Shown piece by piece: positions 16,899 to 25,752 of a stretch of 64,000 nucleotides of DNA. The translations under genes and the position numbers were made by a program. The number at the start of each line of letters is the position of its first letter. Position 1 is the stretch's first letter. Origin of the DNA: Bacillus salipaludis (GTDB lineage Bacteria; Bacillota; Bacilli; Bacillales_B; DSM-18226); the NCBI RefSeq assembly GCF_004358205.1, contig NZ_SMYO01000003.1, positions 1-64,000 of the forward strand, in the 5' to 3' direction. Under the pieces are notes generated by a model that worked only from the letters and a program-made list of their open reading frames with translations, made no database searches and was not told the DNA's origin.

Positions 16899-16928
16899 AG
16901 ACCGGGAGAATCAGTCACGGTCTTTTTT
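16899..16928 (+). terminator. Terminator after the YwrJ-like gene
   Basis: AGACCG/CGGTCT stem with a 13-nt loop and a run of seven T residues. A second, weaker hairpin (AATCCACCC with GGATGGATT, 16839-16871) lies upstream. The stretch 16744-17051 holds these hairpins and no convincing gene; a 21-codon frame at 16808 overlaps the weaker hairpin and is not called. Confidence 0.7.
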
Positions 16929-17051
16929 TGGTGTATCACCTATTATTAGCATATGTAATTGAGGTATTTTTTGTTCTAATTGTTAAGAATAATGTAAAGA
17001 CACATATATTCTTAACCTCAAGAATCATCCAATTAGAGTATTTCTTTCTAA

Positions 17052-17204
17052 TTAGGTAGGTTTGGGTCCAATTACGATTATAGCATCCAATTCTGCAGGG
17101 CATGTCAAACTAGCCCGTTTTTACTGAAGAATTCCAAGATTTTAGGTGCCTGCATATCGCTTGTCTCAACTAATAATTGTCCACCACAAGCTAACTCCTT
17201 ATGG
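17052..17204 (-). pseudogene. 3' fragment of a HemK-like N5-glutamine methyltransferase gene
   Basis: The minus strand reads ELACGGQLLVETSDMQAPKI then LEFFSKNGLV, a stop, and after a frame change ELDAIIVIGPKPT and TAA at 17052. This lines up with the C-terminus of the intact methyltransferase at 36973-37782 (LAPGGHLLVETSKRQAAKSF ... EELDATVVIGTNSDEG). No start or N-terminal part is present: the fragment begins right where the quinone oxidoreductase gene ends. It is a decayed remnant, overlapping the last bases of its neighbour. Confidence 0.75.
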
Positions 17205-18164
17205 AATTAATAAAATCTTACCCGTACTTTTCCGGCTTTCTAGATATCGGTGCGCCTCTTGTCCTTCTTTCAACGCAAATGTTGTAGGTTCTGATACTTT
17301 TAATTTTCCTTCTTCTATCCATCTGAATAGCTCGTTTGATCGAGTAATTCGTTCTTCCATAGAAGTGAGAACATTCCAAAGGTCTCCCCCAGTCAGGGTT
17401 TTTGATGCATCCATCAGCATACGAGGATCAACTGGAACAGGATCTCCACCTGACATACCATAAAATACAACTGTACCCCCGATGCGAGTTACAGCAAAGC
17501 TGTCCATGAGTGTAGAACCTACCGACTCATAAACAATATCCACCCCTTTGCCGTTCGTTACCTCCAGTACTTTCTGTTTCCAGTCATCCTTATACAGAGC
17601 AACGAAATCCGCACCAGCTTTTTTTATTACTTCTACTTTTTCCAGGGAAGATGTTAAACCGATTACCCTACCACCAAGAAGCTTTACAATTTGAACCAGT
17701 AGCTGCCCGACACCTCCGGCTGCTGCGTGTACTAAGATAACATCGTTATTTTTTACAGCATAACTGTCACTTGTAAGATAATGTGCAGTTAGCCCTTGAA
17801 GTAGTATAGATGCAGCCTGCTCAAATGAAACTAATTCCGGCAGAGGTATCAATTTTTCATATGGAACAGCTACTAGCTCTGCATTGGCAAACGGAACATC
17901 TGCAAATGCAATCCGGTCTCCTAAGCTTATGCCTTGCACTTCTGCTCCTACCTTTTCTACAATTCCTGCACCTTCATAACCTAAAATATATGGAGGCTTC
18001 CCAGCAAGATGATAATTTCCTTTCCTCCTATAAATGTCGGCAAAGTTTAGACCAATTGCTTTCATTCTTACAAGTATTTGATCCGGGCCGATGATAGGAT
18101 CCATTATTTCATGATATTCCAGTACTTCCGGACCGCCATATGTATTAAAAACGAGTGCTTTCAA
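17199..18164 (-). CDS. Zinc-free quinone oxidoreductase (MDR superfamily)
   Basis: A 321-residue NADPH-dependent quinone reductase. Typical order: 'KALVFNTYGGPEVLEYHEI' N-terminus, 'GLNFADIYRRKGNYHL..PPYILGYEGAGIVEKVGAEV' substrate region (residues 40-80), coenzyme loop 'VHAAAGGVGQLLVQIVKLLG' near 145, and 'VYESVGSTLMDSFAVTRIGGTVVFYG' in the second half. Start is taken as the TTG at 18164, 10 nt after AAAGAGG; upstream in-frame ATGs (to 18203) have no ribosome site. It is a single gene whose 3' end abuts a methyltransferase remnant. The physiological quinone or aldehyde substrate is unknown. Confidence 0.85.
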   Translation of the reverse strand: MKALVFNTYGGPEVLEYHEIMDPIIGPDQILVRMKAIGLNFADIYRRKGNYHLAGKPPYILGYEGAGIVEKVGAEVQGISLGDRIAFADVPFANAELVAVPYEKLIPLPELVSFEQAASILLQGLTAHYLTSDSYAVKNNDVILVHAAAGGVGQLLVQIVKLLGGRVIGLTSSLEKVEVIKKAGADFVALYKDDWKQKVLEVTNGKGVDIVYESVGSTLMDSFAVTRIGGTVVFYGMSGGDPVPVDPRMLMDASKTLTGGDLWNVLTSMEERITRSNELFRWIEEGKLKVSEPTTFALKEGQEAHRYLESRKSTGKILLIP

Positions 18165-18650
18165 ATTTTTGTAACCTCTTTTCATTGAACTTTTGCAAAC
18201 CATTTTTATTAAATATTAGTCCATTATTAAATGCAAGTACTATTCCCCCTTAATCTTTTTTGTTCCCAAATCTGTCTCTTCGAAATATGGGTTAGTTTTA
18301 CCACTTTATATGCCTCAGCTACTCCATTACCACCTTAAACAAAGCTTTCCTATTAGTATGCTTTGAAACATAACAATGTATTTCATATTAACTTAACATG
18401 AAAAGCGCACTAGAACTTCCACTATATCCTTCTCGTTCTTTCCATCTCTGTTTGTATGATTATTTTCCTTTCTCCAACACTTCTGATTCATATGTACATT
18501 AAGAAAATGCCTTCTACACTTAATTGACACTTCAGATAATATTAATCCGATTTTAATAAATAGCCTCCCTTTTTCTAATATAGTAGAGACAAGCAACATC
18601 TTAAATGCAAATAAATTGCGGGAAACCACTTTAGAGAAAGGAAATTGTAT
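18165..18650. other. Intergenic region without recognised genes
   Basis: AT-rich region between two divergent genes. A 90-codon minus-strand frame (18393-18665) overlaps the start of the next gene, is Cys/His-rich and has no family resemblance; it is treated as chance. Confidence 0.5.
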
Positions 18651-19856
18651 ATGCAAACAGATCAAAATAAATTGAAAATATTACTTAGCAAGGTACCAGA
18701 AGTTACGATTTTCTTCTGGATCATCAAAGTTTTATGCACAACAGTCGGTGAAACATTCGCTGATTTCCTCAATTTCAACCTTGGATTGGGTTTAGCTAAT
18801 ACTACCATAATATTGGGAATAGCGTTTTTCATTGTATTATATCTTCAATTCAGAACAACGAAATATGTTGCTAGCATTTATTGGTTAACGGTTGTTCTAA
18901 TTAGCGTATTTGGTACGTTGGTAACGGATAATTTGACAGACGGAATGGGAGTCCCACTTGAGCTTAGTACTGCCGTTTTCTCGGTGCTACTAGGATTAAC
19001 TTTTCTTTTTTGGTATCTTAGTGAAAAAACACTTTCGATCCACTCGATTTTTACAAAAAAAAGAGAAGTTTTCTATTGGCTTACCATTCTTTTCACATTT
19101 GCACTTGGAACAGCAGTTGGCGACTTATATTCCGAACAACTCGGTTTTGGATATCTAAACACAGGAATAACAGTCATTATTATCATTGCTTGTGTATTTT
19201 TAGCTTGGAAGTTTTTGAAACTTGATGGGGTATTAGCTTTTTGGATTGCGTATATTCTTACTCGCCCACTTGGGGCATCCTTAGGAGACTATCTTTCACA
19301 ACCGAAAGTTAATGGCGGATTAGGCTTGGGGACAACCGTTACAAGTGTCATTTTTCTTATCGCTATTTTTGCGATTATCATTTTTCTTGCTGTTTCAAAA
19401 ATTGATATAACGGCTAAAAGTGAAACCACCGAAACAAAGCAAACATTTGGAAGTAAGAAAAATGTTTTGGTACAAACCATTGTAGCACTATGTATTTTCT
19501 TAGTTGTTGGTGTAGGCGGCTATGTATGGCGTAGCAATGACCTAGCATCACAATCCACTGCTTCACAAACGACATTAGCTGGACAATTAACAGATTTTAT
19601 TAAAATTGAAAGCGATATTCAAAATGATGTAAACAAAGATAACTTTACTTCTGCGAAAAAGAGTGCAGACAATTTGGAACATCAATGGGATACATCAGAA
19701 GCTAAGCTTAGAAAAATAGATGGCACAACATGGACTAAAATTGATGGAACAATTGACGTTGTATTAGCATCGGTTCGTTCATCAAACCCGGATGCCAGCA
19801 AGAGCAAATCTGCACTTAGTCATTCGCTTAGTATCATTAACAAGGTAAATAAATAA
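18651..19856 (+). CDS. COG4705-type membrane-anchored protein
   Basis: A 401-residue protein with about eight membrane helices in two homologous halves. The phrase 'KVPEVTIFFWIIKVLCTTVGETFADFLNFNLGLGLANTT' opens the first half. Related 'GTLVTDNLTDGMGVPLELSTAVF', 'GTAVGDLYSEQLGFGYLNTGITV' and 'RPLGASLGDYLSQPKVNGGLGLGTTVTSVIFL' units repeat the TxxG(E/D)xxxD theme. This is the COG4705 family of uncharacterised membrane proteins. A ninth helix near residue 280 leads to a soluble C-terminal tail of about 100 residues, which is an addition to the core. Start ATG 18651 follows GAAAGGA. Function unknown. Confidence 0.75.
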   Translation: MQTDQNKLKILLSKVPEVTIFFWIIKVLCTTVGETFADFLNFNLGLGLANTTIILGIAFFIVLYLQFRTTKYVASIYWLTVVLISVFGTLVTDNLTDGMGVPLELSTAVFSVLLGLTFLFWYLSEKTLSIHSIFTKKREVFYWLTILFTFALGTAVGDLYSEQLGFGYLNTGITVIIIIACVFLAWKFLKLDGVLAFWIAYILTRPLGASLGDYLSQPKVNGGLGLGTTVTSVIFLIAIFAIIIFLAVSKIDITAKSETTETKQTFGSKKNVLVQTIVALCIFLVVGVGGYVWRSNDLASQSTASQTTLAGQLTDFIKIESDIQNDVNKDNFTSAKKSADNLEHQWDTSEAKLRKIDGTTWTKIDGTIDVVLASVRSSNPDASKSKSALSHSLSIINKVNK

Positions 19857-19863
19857 AAATCTT

Positions 19864-19892
19864 AGGAACCGCAAATCGCGGTTCCTTTTTTT
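19864..19892 (+). terminator. Strong terminator after the COG4705 gene
   Basis: AGGAACCGC/GCGGTTCCT 9-bp perfect stem with 5-nt loop followed by seven T residues. Confidence 0.9.
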
Positions 19893-19929
19893 ATTAATTA
19901 GGTTCTTTATGTTTTTGCTGTTTAATTGT

Positions 19930-20490
19930 TCAATTGCTCGTTCTTAAATTATCCGCCAAGCCATTGTCATTTATGCTTTGAAATCCCTCGATTTTTCCTT
20001 CTTCTTTTGAAGAGAAGATGACCTCCCCTTCTACATTTGCAGTTTTTTCTTCATCGTCATTTTTCTGATAACCAACTTTTGCTATGAAGGTATAACGATT
20101 TGAATGATTCTCACTCTGATTAATCGTAATATGCTTGAGACTTAACTTATATCCATTATCGTGAGCAAAAGTTGCATATTGAGAACCAATTGTAGATAGG
20201 AAAGGATTGAGATAATAATCTGTCATGTATGGTCCGTATACCTCTGCTATATACTTATCTAACTCCGGGTTCTCTTCTTTATTATTCACAACAGTCCTAT
20301 ATTTAGGATTCCACATTAGCTCAATAAACTTCTCATCTGGACCCGTGAAAAGGTGTTCAATAACATTTTTTATTGCTGTCTTATGCTGATCTTCCTCTTC
20401 TTTTTGAGAGCAAGCAGCAATTAAGAACCCTGACATTATCAACATTAAACAAATAAAAAAGGATTTTACTTTGTCATTATTTTTTGACAT
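19930..20490 (-). CDS. Uncharacterised lipoprotein
   Basis: A 186-residue secreted lipoprotein. The signal peptide (residues 1-27) ends with lipobox IAAC, so Cys27 is the lipidated residue. The mature protein is hydrophilic and begins with an acidic stretch (SQKEEEDQHK). It then has a segment that may form an alpha-beta fold like NTF2 ('AIKNVIEHLFTGPDEKFIELMWNPKY', and later beta-rich 'SNRYTFIAKVGYQKNDDEEKTANVEGEVIFS'). Many Bacillus genomes have such lipoproteins with no known role. Monocistronic. Confidence 0.7.
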   Translation of the reverse strand: MSKNNDKVKSFFICLMLIMSGFLIAACSQKEEEDQHKTAIKNVIEHLFTGPDEKFIELMWNPKYRTVVNNKEENPELDKYIAEVYGPYMTDYYLNPFLSTIGSQYATFAHDNGYKLSLKHITINQSENHSNRYTFIAKVGYQKNDDEEKTANVEGEVIFSSKEEGKIEGFQSINDNGLADNLRTSN

Positions 20491-20689
20491 AACTCCACCC
20501 CTTTTTACTTATTTAACCTTATAGACGTTTTAAATGAATATAAGTTTCAAGCATTTTTCTTCCAATATCCCTATTGTTCGAATAAAAAAAGCCACCAAAA
20601 TGGCAGCCTGATATTTAAGTAATACAACCGTTCCTTTAAGTATAATATTTCACAATAGTGTAGTGGAGAAATTTGTAGTAAGTATAAGA

Positions 20690-20903
20690 AAGGGCGTTGC
20701 TGCCTGTTTATTTAATAGCTCTGGTAAACTTGGTTGTTGATTTCCGCTCCAGGATGCTCGCTTTCCGCGGGGCGGGCGGTGAGCCTCCTCGGCGCTTAAG
20801 CGCCTGTGGGGTCTCACCTGTCCCGCTGCTCCCGCAGGAGTCTCGCACCTTCCGCTCCAATCAACGTTTTTCAAATCAACATGTCCTTTAACACAGCCTA
20901 TTA
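20690..20903. repeat. Dispersed structured repeat, copy 1
   Basis: About 200 bp, unusually GC-rich for the region, with internal inverted blocks (CGGCGCTTAAGCGCC; GTGAGCC..GGGGTCTCAC; CTCCCGCAGGAG) and shared motifs GTTGATTTCCG, TTTCCGCGGG, GAGCCTCCTCG, CTGTGGGGTCTC, CTCCCGCAGGAGTCT, CCAATCAACG. The right end is TTTAACACAGCCT. A second copy is at 54673-54856. I recall similar sequences scattered in many Bacillaceae genomes. The structure suggests a non-autonomous mobile or palindromic element. Frames crossing it are not genes. Confidence 0.75.
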
Positions 20904-21009
20904 ATAAATTTATAAGAAATTGAATGATGCTGTGATCATAAGAATTTTTCACTTTTTTAGTTGTTCATTGTCTGTTGGCTTTAACATAAGTTACCCATTA
21001 ATCGTGTCA

Positions 21010-22116
21010 TTAAGACTTGCTATTTAAATTAGTGACTTTAAAAACTGCCTGTTCAGCTGACTGAAGTGCACCTTCAAGATGTCCACTACATTGTGAATTC
21101 GTCTCTGTACCAGCAAAAATAATTTTCTTTTCCCATACACCTTCTACTGGTGGTTGACCATAGCTTTGGTAATTCTTAAGAGGACTGTAGTCTTCCTCAA
21201 CAGTCGTTTCAGAATCGCTAGACCAATCTTTATAAAAAATAGCCTTTGCGTTTTTAGCTTCACTTCCAAAGAGCTTAACTAACTGGTCACCAACCAATTT
21301 TAAAACTTTATCTTGACCCATTTTTTTACGTGCTTCTGGAGGCATTCCGAAGAAACCAAATAATGCACCAGAGCCTTTAATTGGAGAGGCATCATATATT
21401 TCTTCTAAAGGACCAACGGCACTCAATACATATCCAGAAAGTCCTAATTCTCTCCAGAAGGGACGGTCATAGACTGCAACTACCTTTGCCTGTCCCGCCA
21501 TCCACGTAGGTTTTTGTACAATGTCAGTAATAAGATTGGGAGGAAGGGAAGGCGAAAATTCAATATGTTGCCCCACAAGACGAGGTGGCAATGCCAGAAT
21601 AACAGCATCTGCAGGAAATTTTTTTCTCTTTCCATCAGAAAGCTCTGCTTCAACCGTGATATCACCAGCTTCATTCAGTTGAATTTTTTTAACTCGCGTT
21701 TCTAGCTCAACTATTTCTGAAGGAAATGTCTCTGCTAGAGCCTCAATAAGAGACTGCACGCCTCCAGTCAATCGGACCCATTTTTCGTCAGAATTTTCTT
21801 TCAGCACACAGCGTTCTGGTGGCTTGATTTGGAATCGTTCTATTAGTATTTCGCCATCCTTATATTGTTCGAAAGTTTCTAAATTAAGCTCTTTTACAAG
21901 ATTAGCAATATGACTCTCATACTGAGGCCAAAACCACGTCGGGCCAAGGTCAAATCTACCTAGGTCAGGACTGTCTGGAACAGACGAACTCAAAATCCTA
22001 CCACCAATTCGATCTCTAGCCTCTAGGACTCTACATTTAATGCCTTGTTCAGTAAGTAATGATGCAGCACGTAGTCCACTTAAACCCGCACCAACGATGA
22101 TTACAGGATTGTTCAT
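21010..22116 (-). CDS. Flavin monoamine oxidase family protein
   Basis: A 368-residue FAD-dependent amine oxidase. The N-terminal dinucleotide-binding motif 'VIIVGAGLSGLRAASLL' is followed by 'RVLEARDRIGGRI', the GG doublet motif that contacts FAD. The C-terminal 'IIFAGTETNSQCSGHLEGALQSAEQAV' closes the FAD site. The substrate domain between is shorter than in eukaryotic MAO. Such enzymes oxidise primary or secondary amines, releasing aldehyde, ammonia and hydrogen peroxide; the amine here is unknown. A CCATACAA palindrome lies 70 bp upstream of the start, between this gene and the MocR gene, so it is very probably regulated by that protein. Confidence 0.85.
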   Translation of the reverse strand: MNNPVIIVGAGLSGLRAASLLTEQGIKCRVLEARDRIGGRILSSSVPDSPDLGRFDLGPTWFWPQYESHIANLVKELNLETFEQYKDGEILIERFQIKPPERCVLKENSDEKWVRLTGGVQSLIEALAETFPSEIVELETRVKKIQLNEAGDITVEAELSDGKRKKFPADAVILALPPRLVGQHIEFSPSLPPNLITDIVQKPTWMAGQAKVVAVYDRPFWRELGLSGYVLSAVGPLEEIYDASPIKGSGALFGFFGMPPEARKKMGQDKVLKLVGDQLVKLFGSEAKNAKAIFYKDWSSDSETTVEEDYSPLKNYQSYGQPPVEGVWEKKIIFAGTETNSQCSGHLEGALQSAEQAVFKVTNLNSKS

Positions 22117-22185
22117 ATTTTGTTCTCCTTATGACTGTGTATATGTTGTCTACTATTTTGAATCATCATAACATGCACAAAAAAA

Positions 22186-22209
22186 CCATACAATGTTAAA
22201 ATTGTATGG
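22186..22209 (-). promoter_or_regulatory. Palindromic operator CCATACAA-8 bp-TTGTATGG
   Basis: Perfect inverted repeat (9-bp arms CCATACAAT/ATTGTATGG around 6 bp) between the amine oxidase start and the MocR stop. The same half-sites occur twice in front of the second MocR gene at 63507-63534 and 63668-63695. It is the probable binding site of this regulator family. It could also form a hairpin after the MocR gene. Confidence 0.7.
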
Positions 22210-22218
22210 CAAAGAATA

Positions 22219-23607
22219 TTAAGAAAACTCGTTTAGTAAATTTTTAAGTATCTTTAATCCTTGCTCAAGCTCTCCAAGCGTTTTCGGTGCACAGACAGAT
22301 ATCCTTACAGCCCTTTCTGGAGAACTATTTCCAACCACAAAACGCTCAGCCGCATAAACTTGTACTCCTTGCTTTGCAGCTAACGTTTCAAATTCTGCAC
22401 CTGTCATTTTGCCAGGTAACAGCAACCAACGAAAGATGCCTGTTTCATCACCTAGACACGTATAGTCTGCCAAATAGCGATTTACGGCTTGGTTTCTCCG
22501 CATTGTTTGTTCCCGATGCCCCTCAATTAAGACTTCAAATTGATTCGATACGATTGTACGTGCTGTAAGTTCTGCTAATAACGGTGAAACGGTTATGTTT
22601 AAATTATAAAGTGCCTTTGAAATTGGTTCCTTGAATTGACTCGGCGCTGCTACATAGGATAGTCGTAACCCAGGGGCTAATGATTTAGATAAACTTGCGA
22701 TATAGATCACCTGTTCAGGTGCAAATGATGCGACTGCTGGAAGGGGTTGCTTGCCCAGAAGATGGTACGATGCATCTTCAATAATGAACTGATTATATTT
22801 TTTGGCTATCGCTGCAATCTTTTTTCGATTCTCAACAGACATAATGGAAGCTGTCGGATTATGATAATCTGGGATTAAGTAAATGCCTTTAATATTATCA
22901 TTTTTACAGGCATCTTCAAAGGACGTTGGACTCATTTCATAGTTTTCTGATTTTATCGGTACTATTTGTACACTAAGCATTGCTGCAACTGTCTTTAAGC
23001 CAGGATAGGTATGATGGTCAACACCAATCCGATCTCCAGGCTTACAAAGACTTGCCAGTGTAGCTGCAATCGCATTTTGACCCCCATTGGCAAATAAAAT
23101 GTGTTCAACAGTTGTTTCAAACCCACCTCTTCGGATTAGCTTTATAGCAGCATCCTTTTGCCATAGGCTTTCGCCTGCTCGACCATAACCAAACCATTTT
23201 TCATAATCTGTCTCTTGCACCATAGTCTTTAATTGGAGCAGCAGTGGCTCGTAAGATGCATTATCCGGTAGTGTTGCGCCCATTTCAATTAAATGCTTGG
23301 GCTTTGTATCTTCAAGTAAATACGCATTGGATAACGCATCATATGATACAAATGTGCCACTTCCAACTGATGCACTTAACAATCCCTTTAACTCACAGAC
23401 TTTAAATGCCTTTGAAATGGTACTCAGATTTAAATCCAAAAAATCAGCCAGTTCTCGCTGTGGAGGAAGTTTTGTTCCAGGCAATAAAACTCCGTTTACT
23501 ATATCCTGTTCCAATTGCCCTGCTAGTGCTTGATAAATAGGCTTTTCAGTTTTATCAATCGATGGCTTCCAGCTCATCGGGAAGTTTTCAAAAGAATTAA
23601 TGGGCAT
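22219..23607 (-). CDS. MocR family regulator (GntR-type HTH fused to aminotransferase-like domain)
   Basis: A 462-residue fusion. Residues about 20-85 are a GntR winged helix ('PIYQALAGQLEQDIVNGVLLPGTKLPPQRELADFLDLNLSTISKAFKVCE'). Residues about 100-460 are a fold-type I aminotransferase-like domain with 'FANGGQNAIAATLASLC', 'YLIPDYHNPTASIMS', the PLP-lysine motif 'IYIASLSKSLAPGLRLSYVAAP' and 'AVRISVCAPK'. MocR proteins bind PLP and regulate vitamin or amine metabolism genes. It is closely similar at its start to the regulator at 63718. The start is set at 23607 (MPINSFENFPMSW) by comparison with that paralogue. Likely target: the amine oxidase downstream. Confidence 0.92.
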   Translation of the reverse strand: MPINSFENFPMSWKPSIDKTEKPIYQALAGQLEQDIVNGVLLPGTKLPPQRELADFLDLNLSTISKAFKVCELKGLLSASVGSGTFVSYDALSNAYLLEDTKPKHLIEMGATLPDNASYEPLLLQLKTMVQETDYEKWFGYGRAGESLWQKDAAIKLIRRGGFETTVEHILFANGGQNAIAATLASLCKPGDRIGVDHHTYPGLKTVAAMLSVQIVPIKSENYEMSPTSFEDACKNDNIKGIYLIPDYHNPTASIMSVENRKKIAAIAKKYNQFIIEDASYHLLGKQPLPAVASFAPEQVIYIASLSKSLAPGLRLSYVAAPSQFKEPISKALYNLNITVSPLLAELTARTIVSNQFEVLIEGHREQTMRRNQAVNRYLADYTCLGDETGIFRWLLLPGKMTGAEFETLAAKQGVQVYAAERFVVGNSSPERAVRISVCAPKTLGELEQGLKILKNLLNEFS

Positions 23608-23790
23608 GATACGCATCCTTTTTCACACAATTACATGATTATACCGTTTTTAAATAAAATTCTATGTAGTGAATAACAGTGTAGCCTTTCTTTGCAAAAC
23701 TTCTATTTTTTACTGGGGAAATTGAGATTCTAGATCAAAAAGTACTTATCGTCAAGAAAATTTCACGTGCAATGATTCACAAATTCTTAT

Positions 23791-24663
23791 TTAATGAATA
23801 TTATTCTTTCTGAAATTACCGCCCTTCACTTCTGCTACGTCATAAACTGTGACAAAAGATTTTGAGTCAATTTCACTAATAATTTCCTTTAATTTGGTCT
23901 CTTCTAAACGATTAATCACACAGGTAACTTCTATAAACTTATCGTGAGAAAAGCCACCATAAACCTCATTAAACGTTGCACTTCGTCCTAAGCGGTCACG
24001 TATAGTCTCCACCATTAATCCTGGTTGAGTTGTAATAATTTTAAAGGTTTTTGAGCCGCTCAAGCCTTCTTCTACAATGTGAATCACCTTAGAAGCAATA
24101 TAGTAAGCAATTGCCGAAAGAATTGCTCCTTGTAGACCGAATACGGTTGAAACGACCATAAACACAAATACGTTTAAGAAAAGAATAAAATCGCTTGTTC
24201 CAAATGGTAATTTTCGGGATAGTAATACGGCAAGCATATCGATTCCATCTAATGCACCGCCATTACGCAAGGCTAATCCCATTCCAAAACCAAGGATAAT
24301 ACCCCCAACAACGGTGATTAACAATGTATCCCCTTGTATAATAGCCGGCGTATGGTGAAATAAAATTGTACCTATAGATAGTGAAATAATTCCGATGATC
24401 GAAAAAAAGGCAAAAGTCTTTCCGATTTGTTTATACCCTAACCAGATAAATGGAATATTTATGATCGCAATCAGGGCTCCTAATGGTAACTCGAATAGTT
24501 CAGAACCAACAATACTTAAACCGGTAACTCCTCCATCTGATACGTTGTTAGGGATTAATACTGTTTCTAGCCCATATGCAGCTATAAATCCCCCAATAAT
24601 GACTAATAATCCTCGTAAAATCATTCTTAGTTTATTAGTCTTTTGCTTTTGTATTAAACTCAT
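23791..24663 (-). CDS. YitT family membrane protein (DUF161-DUF2179)
   Basis: A 290-residue protein with five or six N-terminal membrane helices and a cytoplasmic C-terminal domain of about 85 residues. The phrase 'LIPNNVSDGGVTGLSIV' near residue 35 and 'GMGLALRNGGALDGIDMLAVLLSRK' near 130 are the family's conserved loops. The C-terminal part ('TFKIITTQPGLMVETIRDRLGRSATFNEVYGGFSHDKFIEVTCVINRLEE') is the DUF2179 regulatory-like domain. Bacillus genomes have several copies; function is not established, although a transport role is often assumed. Start follows GAGAGGAA. Confidence 0.92.
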   Translation of the reverse strand: MSLIQKQKTNKLRMILRGLLVIIGGFIAAYGLETVLIPNNVSDGGVTGLSIVGSELFELPLGALIAIINIPFIWLGYKQIGKTFAFFSIIGIISLSIGTILFHHTPAIIQGDTLLITVVGGIILGFGMGLALRNGGALDGIDMLAVLLSRKLPFGTSDFILFLNVFVFMVVSTVFGLQGAILSAIAYYIASKVIHIVEEGLSGSKTFKIITTQPGLMVETIRDRLGRSATFNEVYGGFSHDKFIEVTCVINRLEETKLKEIISEIDSKSFVTVYDVAEVKGGNFRKNNIH

Positions 24664-24749
24664 ATAATTCCTCTCTTCCTATATTTTGTTATTTAAGCAT
24701 ACCATAAACCCAATGGCTTGAATTTTTGCAGTCAGATTTAGCCTTAGTT

Positions 24750-24866
24750 TCACGCTGATTGTGTTGTTCCATACTCGTAGGGTTTTGCGTGGGTGTAATA
24801 AGTGATGCCATAACTTAAACCAAATAAAACGGAACGAGTAATAACAATGCTAATTAATCTTTTCAT
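24750..24866 (-). CDS. Small membrane-associated protein (38 aa), unknown
   Basis: A 38-codon gene with an excellent ribosome site (AAGGAGGAG, 10 nt before ATG 24866). The product starts MKRLISIVITRSVLFGLSYG, a short hydrophobic helix, and ends with a polar tail (THAKPYEYGTTQSA). I do not recognise a family. It sits alone upstream of yitT on the same strand. The strong ribosome site and clean amphipathic design make a real gene more likely than chance. Confidence 0.55.
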   Translation of the reverse strand: MKRLISIVITRSVLFGLSYGITYYTHAKPYEYGTTQSA

Positions 24867-25070
24867 TATTTTTAACACTCCTCCTTATAATTAACTTCCT
24901 ATATTACGAAACTTCTCACAAAATGGTTTCAACCTTTTTTGATTAATAATTCATCCTTATTTAACTAAACTGTTAAGCTTCTTATATACATTAGCCGGAA
25001 TTTTTCCGCCTATGAATTCTCATACCTATATGGTAATCAACAATGAATCATAACAGGGCCTAATAAATAA

Positions 25071-25093
25071 AAGTGCAACCAGCTATTGAGGTC
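25071..25093 (-). terminator. Terminator overlapping the 3' end of the secreted protein gene
   Basis: AAGTGCAACC at 25071 onward pairs with GGTCGCACTT near 25090-25100 (one mismatch), so the stem includes the last codons of the neighbouring gene. An A-rich tract lies on the distal side. Confidence 0.55.
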
Positions 25094-25580
25094 GCACTTT
25101 ATGATAAGAATTGATTAATTTCAATTCCTTTTCAGACTTACCAGAATCACGACAAAGTGATAATAAGTCTGCATTAACTGCATAAGTAAATGTATCTTCT
25201 GTTTTTATTTTTTTCTTTTCATTAATAATCAATTCATCCCGTTGTAAAGAGATTTTTATAAGATGGGTGTATATTCCGTCGTTCCCACTTGGTCCAAGCT
25301 GCCTTATCCAAATCCGTATTCCTTCTAGTTTGGGCTCCCCCCAACTTATGGAGTCTGCATGATATTTATTATGATAATAATCCACTAAGCTATGATGTAT
25401 CCATACCTGCATTGTGTCATATATAAACATCTTTGTAGCTTGGTCCTTCACTTCTATTTCTTTTCCGACTGACATAATTTTAGGTTTTTCTAACTTTTTG
25501 ATGTTAGAAGCAGATGCATTTCCAACAATAAGGAAAAATACCGAAACTACCATTAACGTTACTTTCTTAATAGCAATCAC
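25083..25580 (-). CDS. Uncharacterised secreted protein
   Basis: A 165-residue protein with a probable Sec signal peptide (MIAIKKVTLMVVSVFFLIVGNASA, cleavage near residue 24). The mature part contains 'TKMFIYDTMQVWIHHSLVDYYHNKYHADSISW', a beta-rich 'IRIWIRQLGPSGNDGIYTHLIKISLQRDEL' and a short Lys-rich tail. It resembles the small exported DUF3888-type proteins of Bacillus in size and layout, but I am not certain of the family. No obvious catalytic residues. Monocistronic with its own terminator. Confidence 0.6.
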   Translation of the reverse strand: MIAIKKVTLMVVSVFFLIVGNASASNIKKLEKPKIMSVGKEIEVKDQATKMFIYDTMQVWIHHSLVDYYHNKYHADSISWGEPKLEGIRIWIRQLGPSGNDGIYTHLIKISLQRDELIINEKKKIKTEDTFTYAVNADLLSLCRDSGKSEKELKLINSYHKVRPQ

Positions 25581-25752
25581 CCCGTGTTTTTTTAGAATAG
25601 GGTTGCCAAAAAGATATTTTTTAGTGCATTCCCGATAGAAGTTATGTGCACTCGGGTGTTCTTTCTTCTTGAACCATCCTTCCCCTTTAGTAGAACAAGA
25701 AAAATAAGACCACCGCAGCGATCTTCATCTTTAACTCTCGCACCCGTTAGTT

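Noticed and set aside
18393..18665. A 90-codon minus-strand protein
   Set aside because: It overlaps the start of the COG4705 gene, has a Cys/His-rich random-looking composition and no ribosome site.
20650..20952. A 100-codon minus-strand gene with a GC-rich middle
   Set aside because: The frame runs through the dispersed repeat; the similar frame at 54603-54815 in copy 2 is also a by-product of the repeat.
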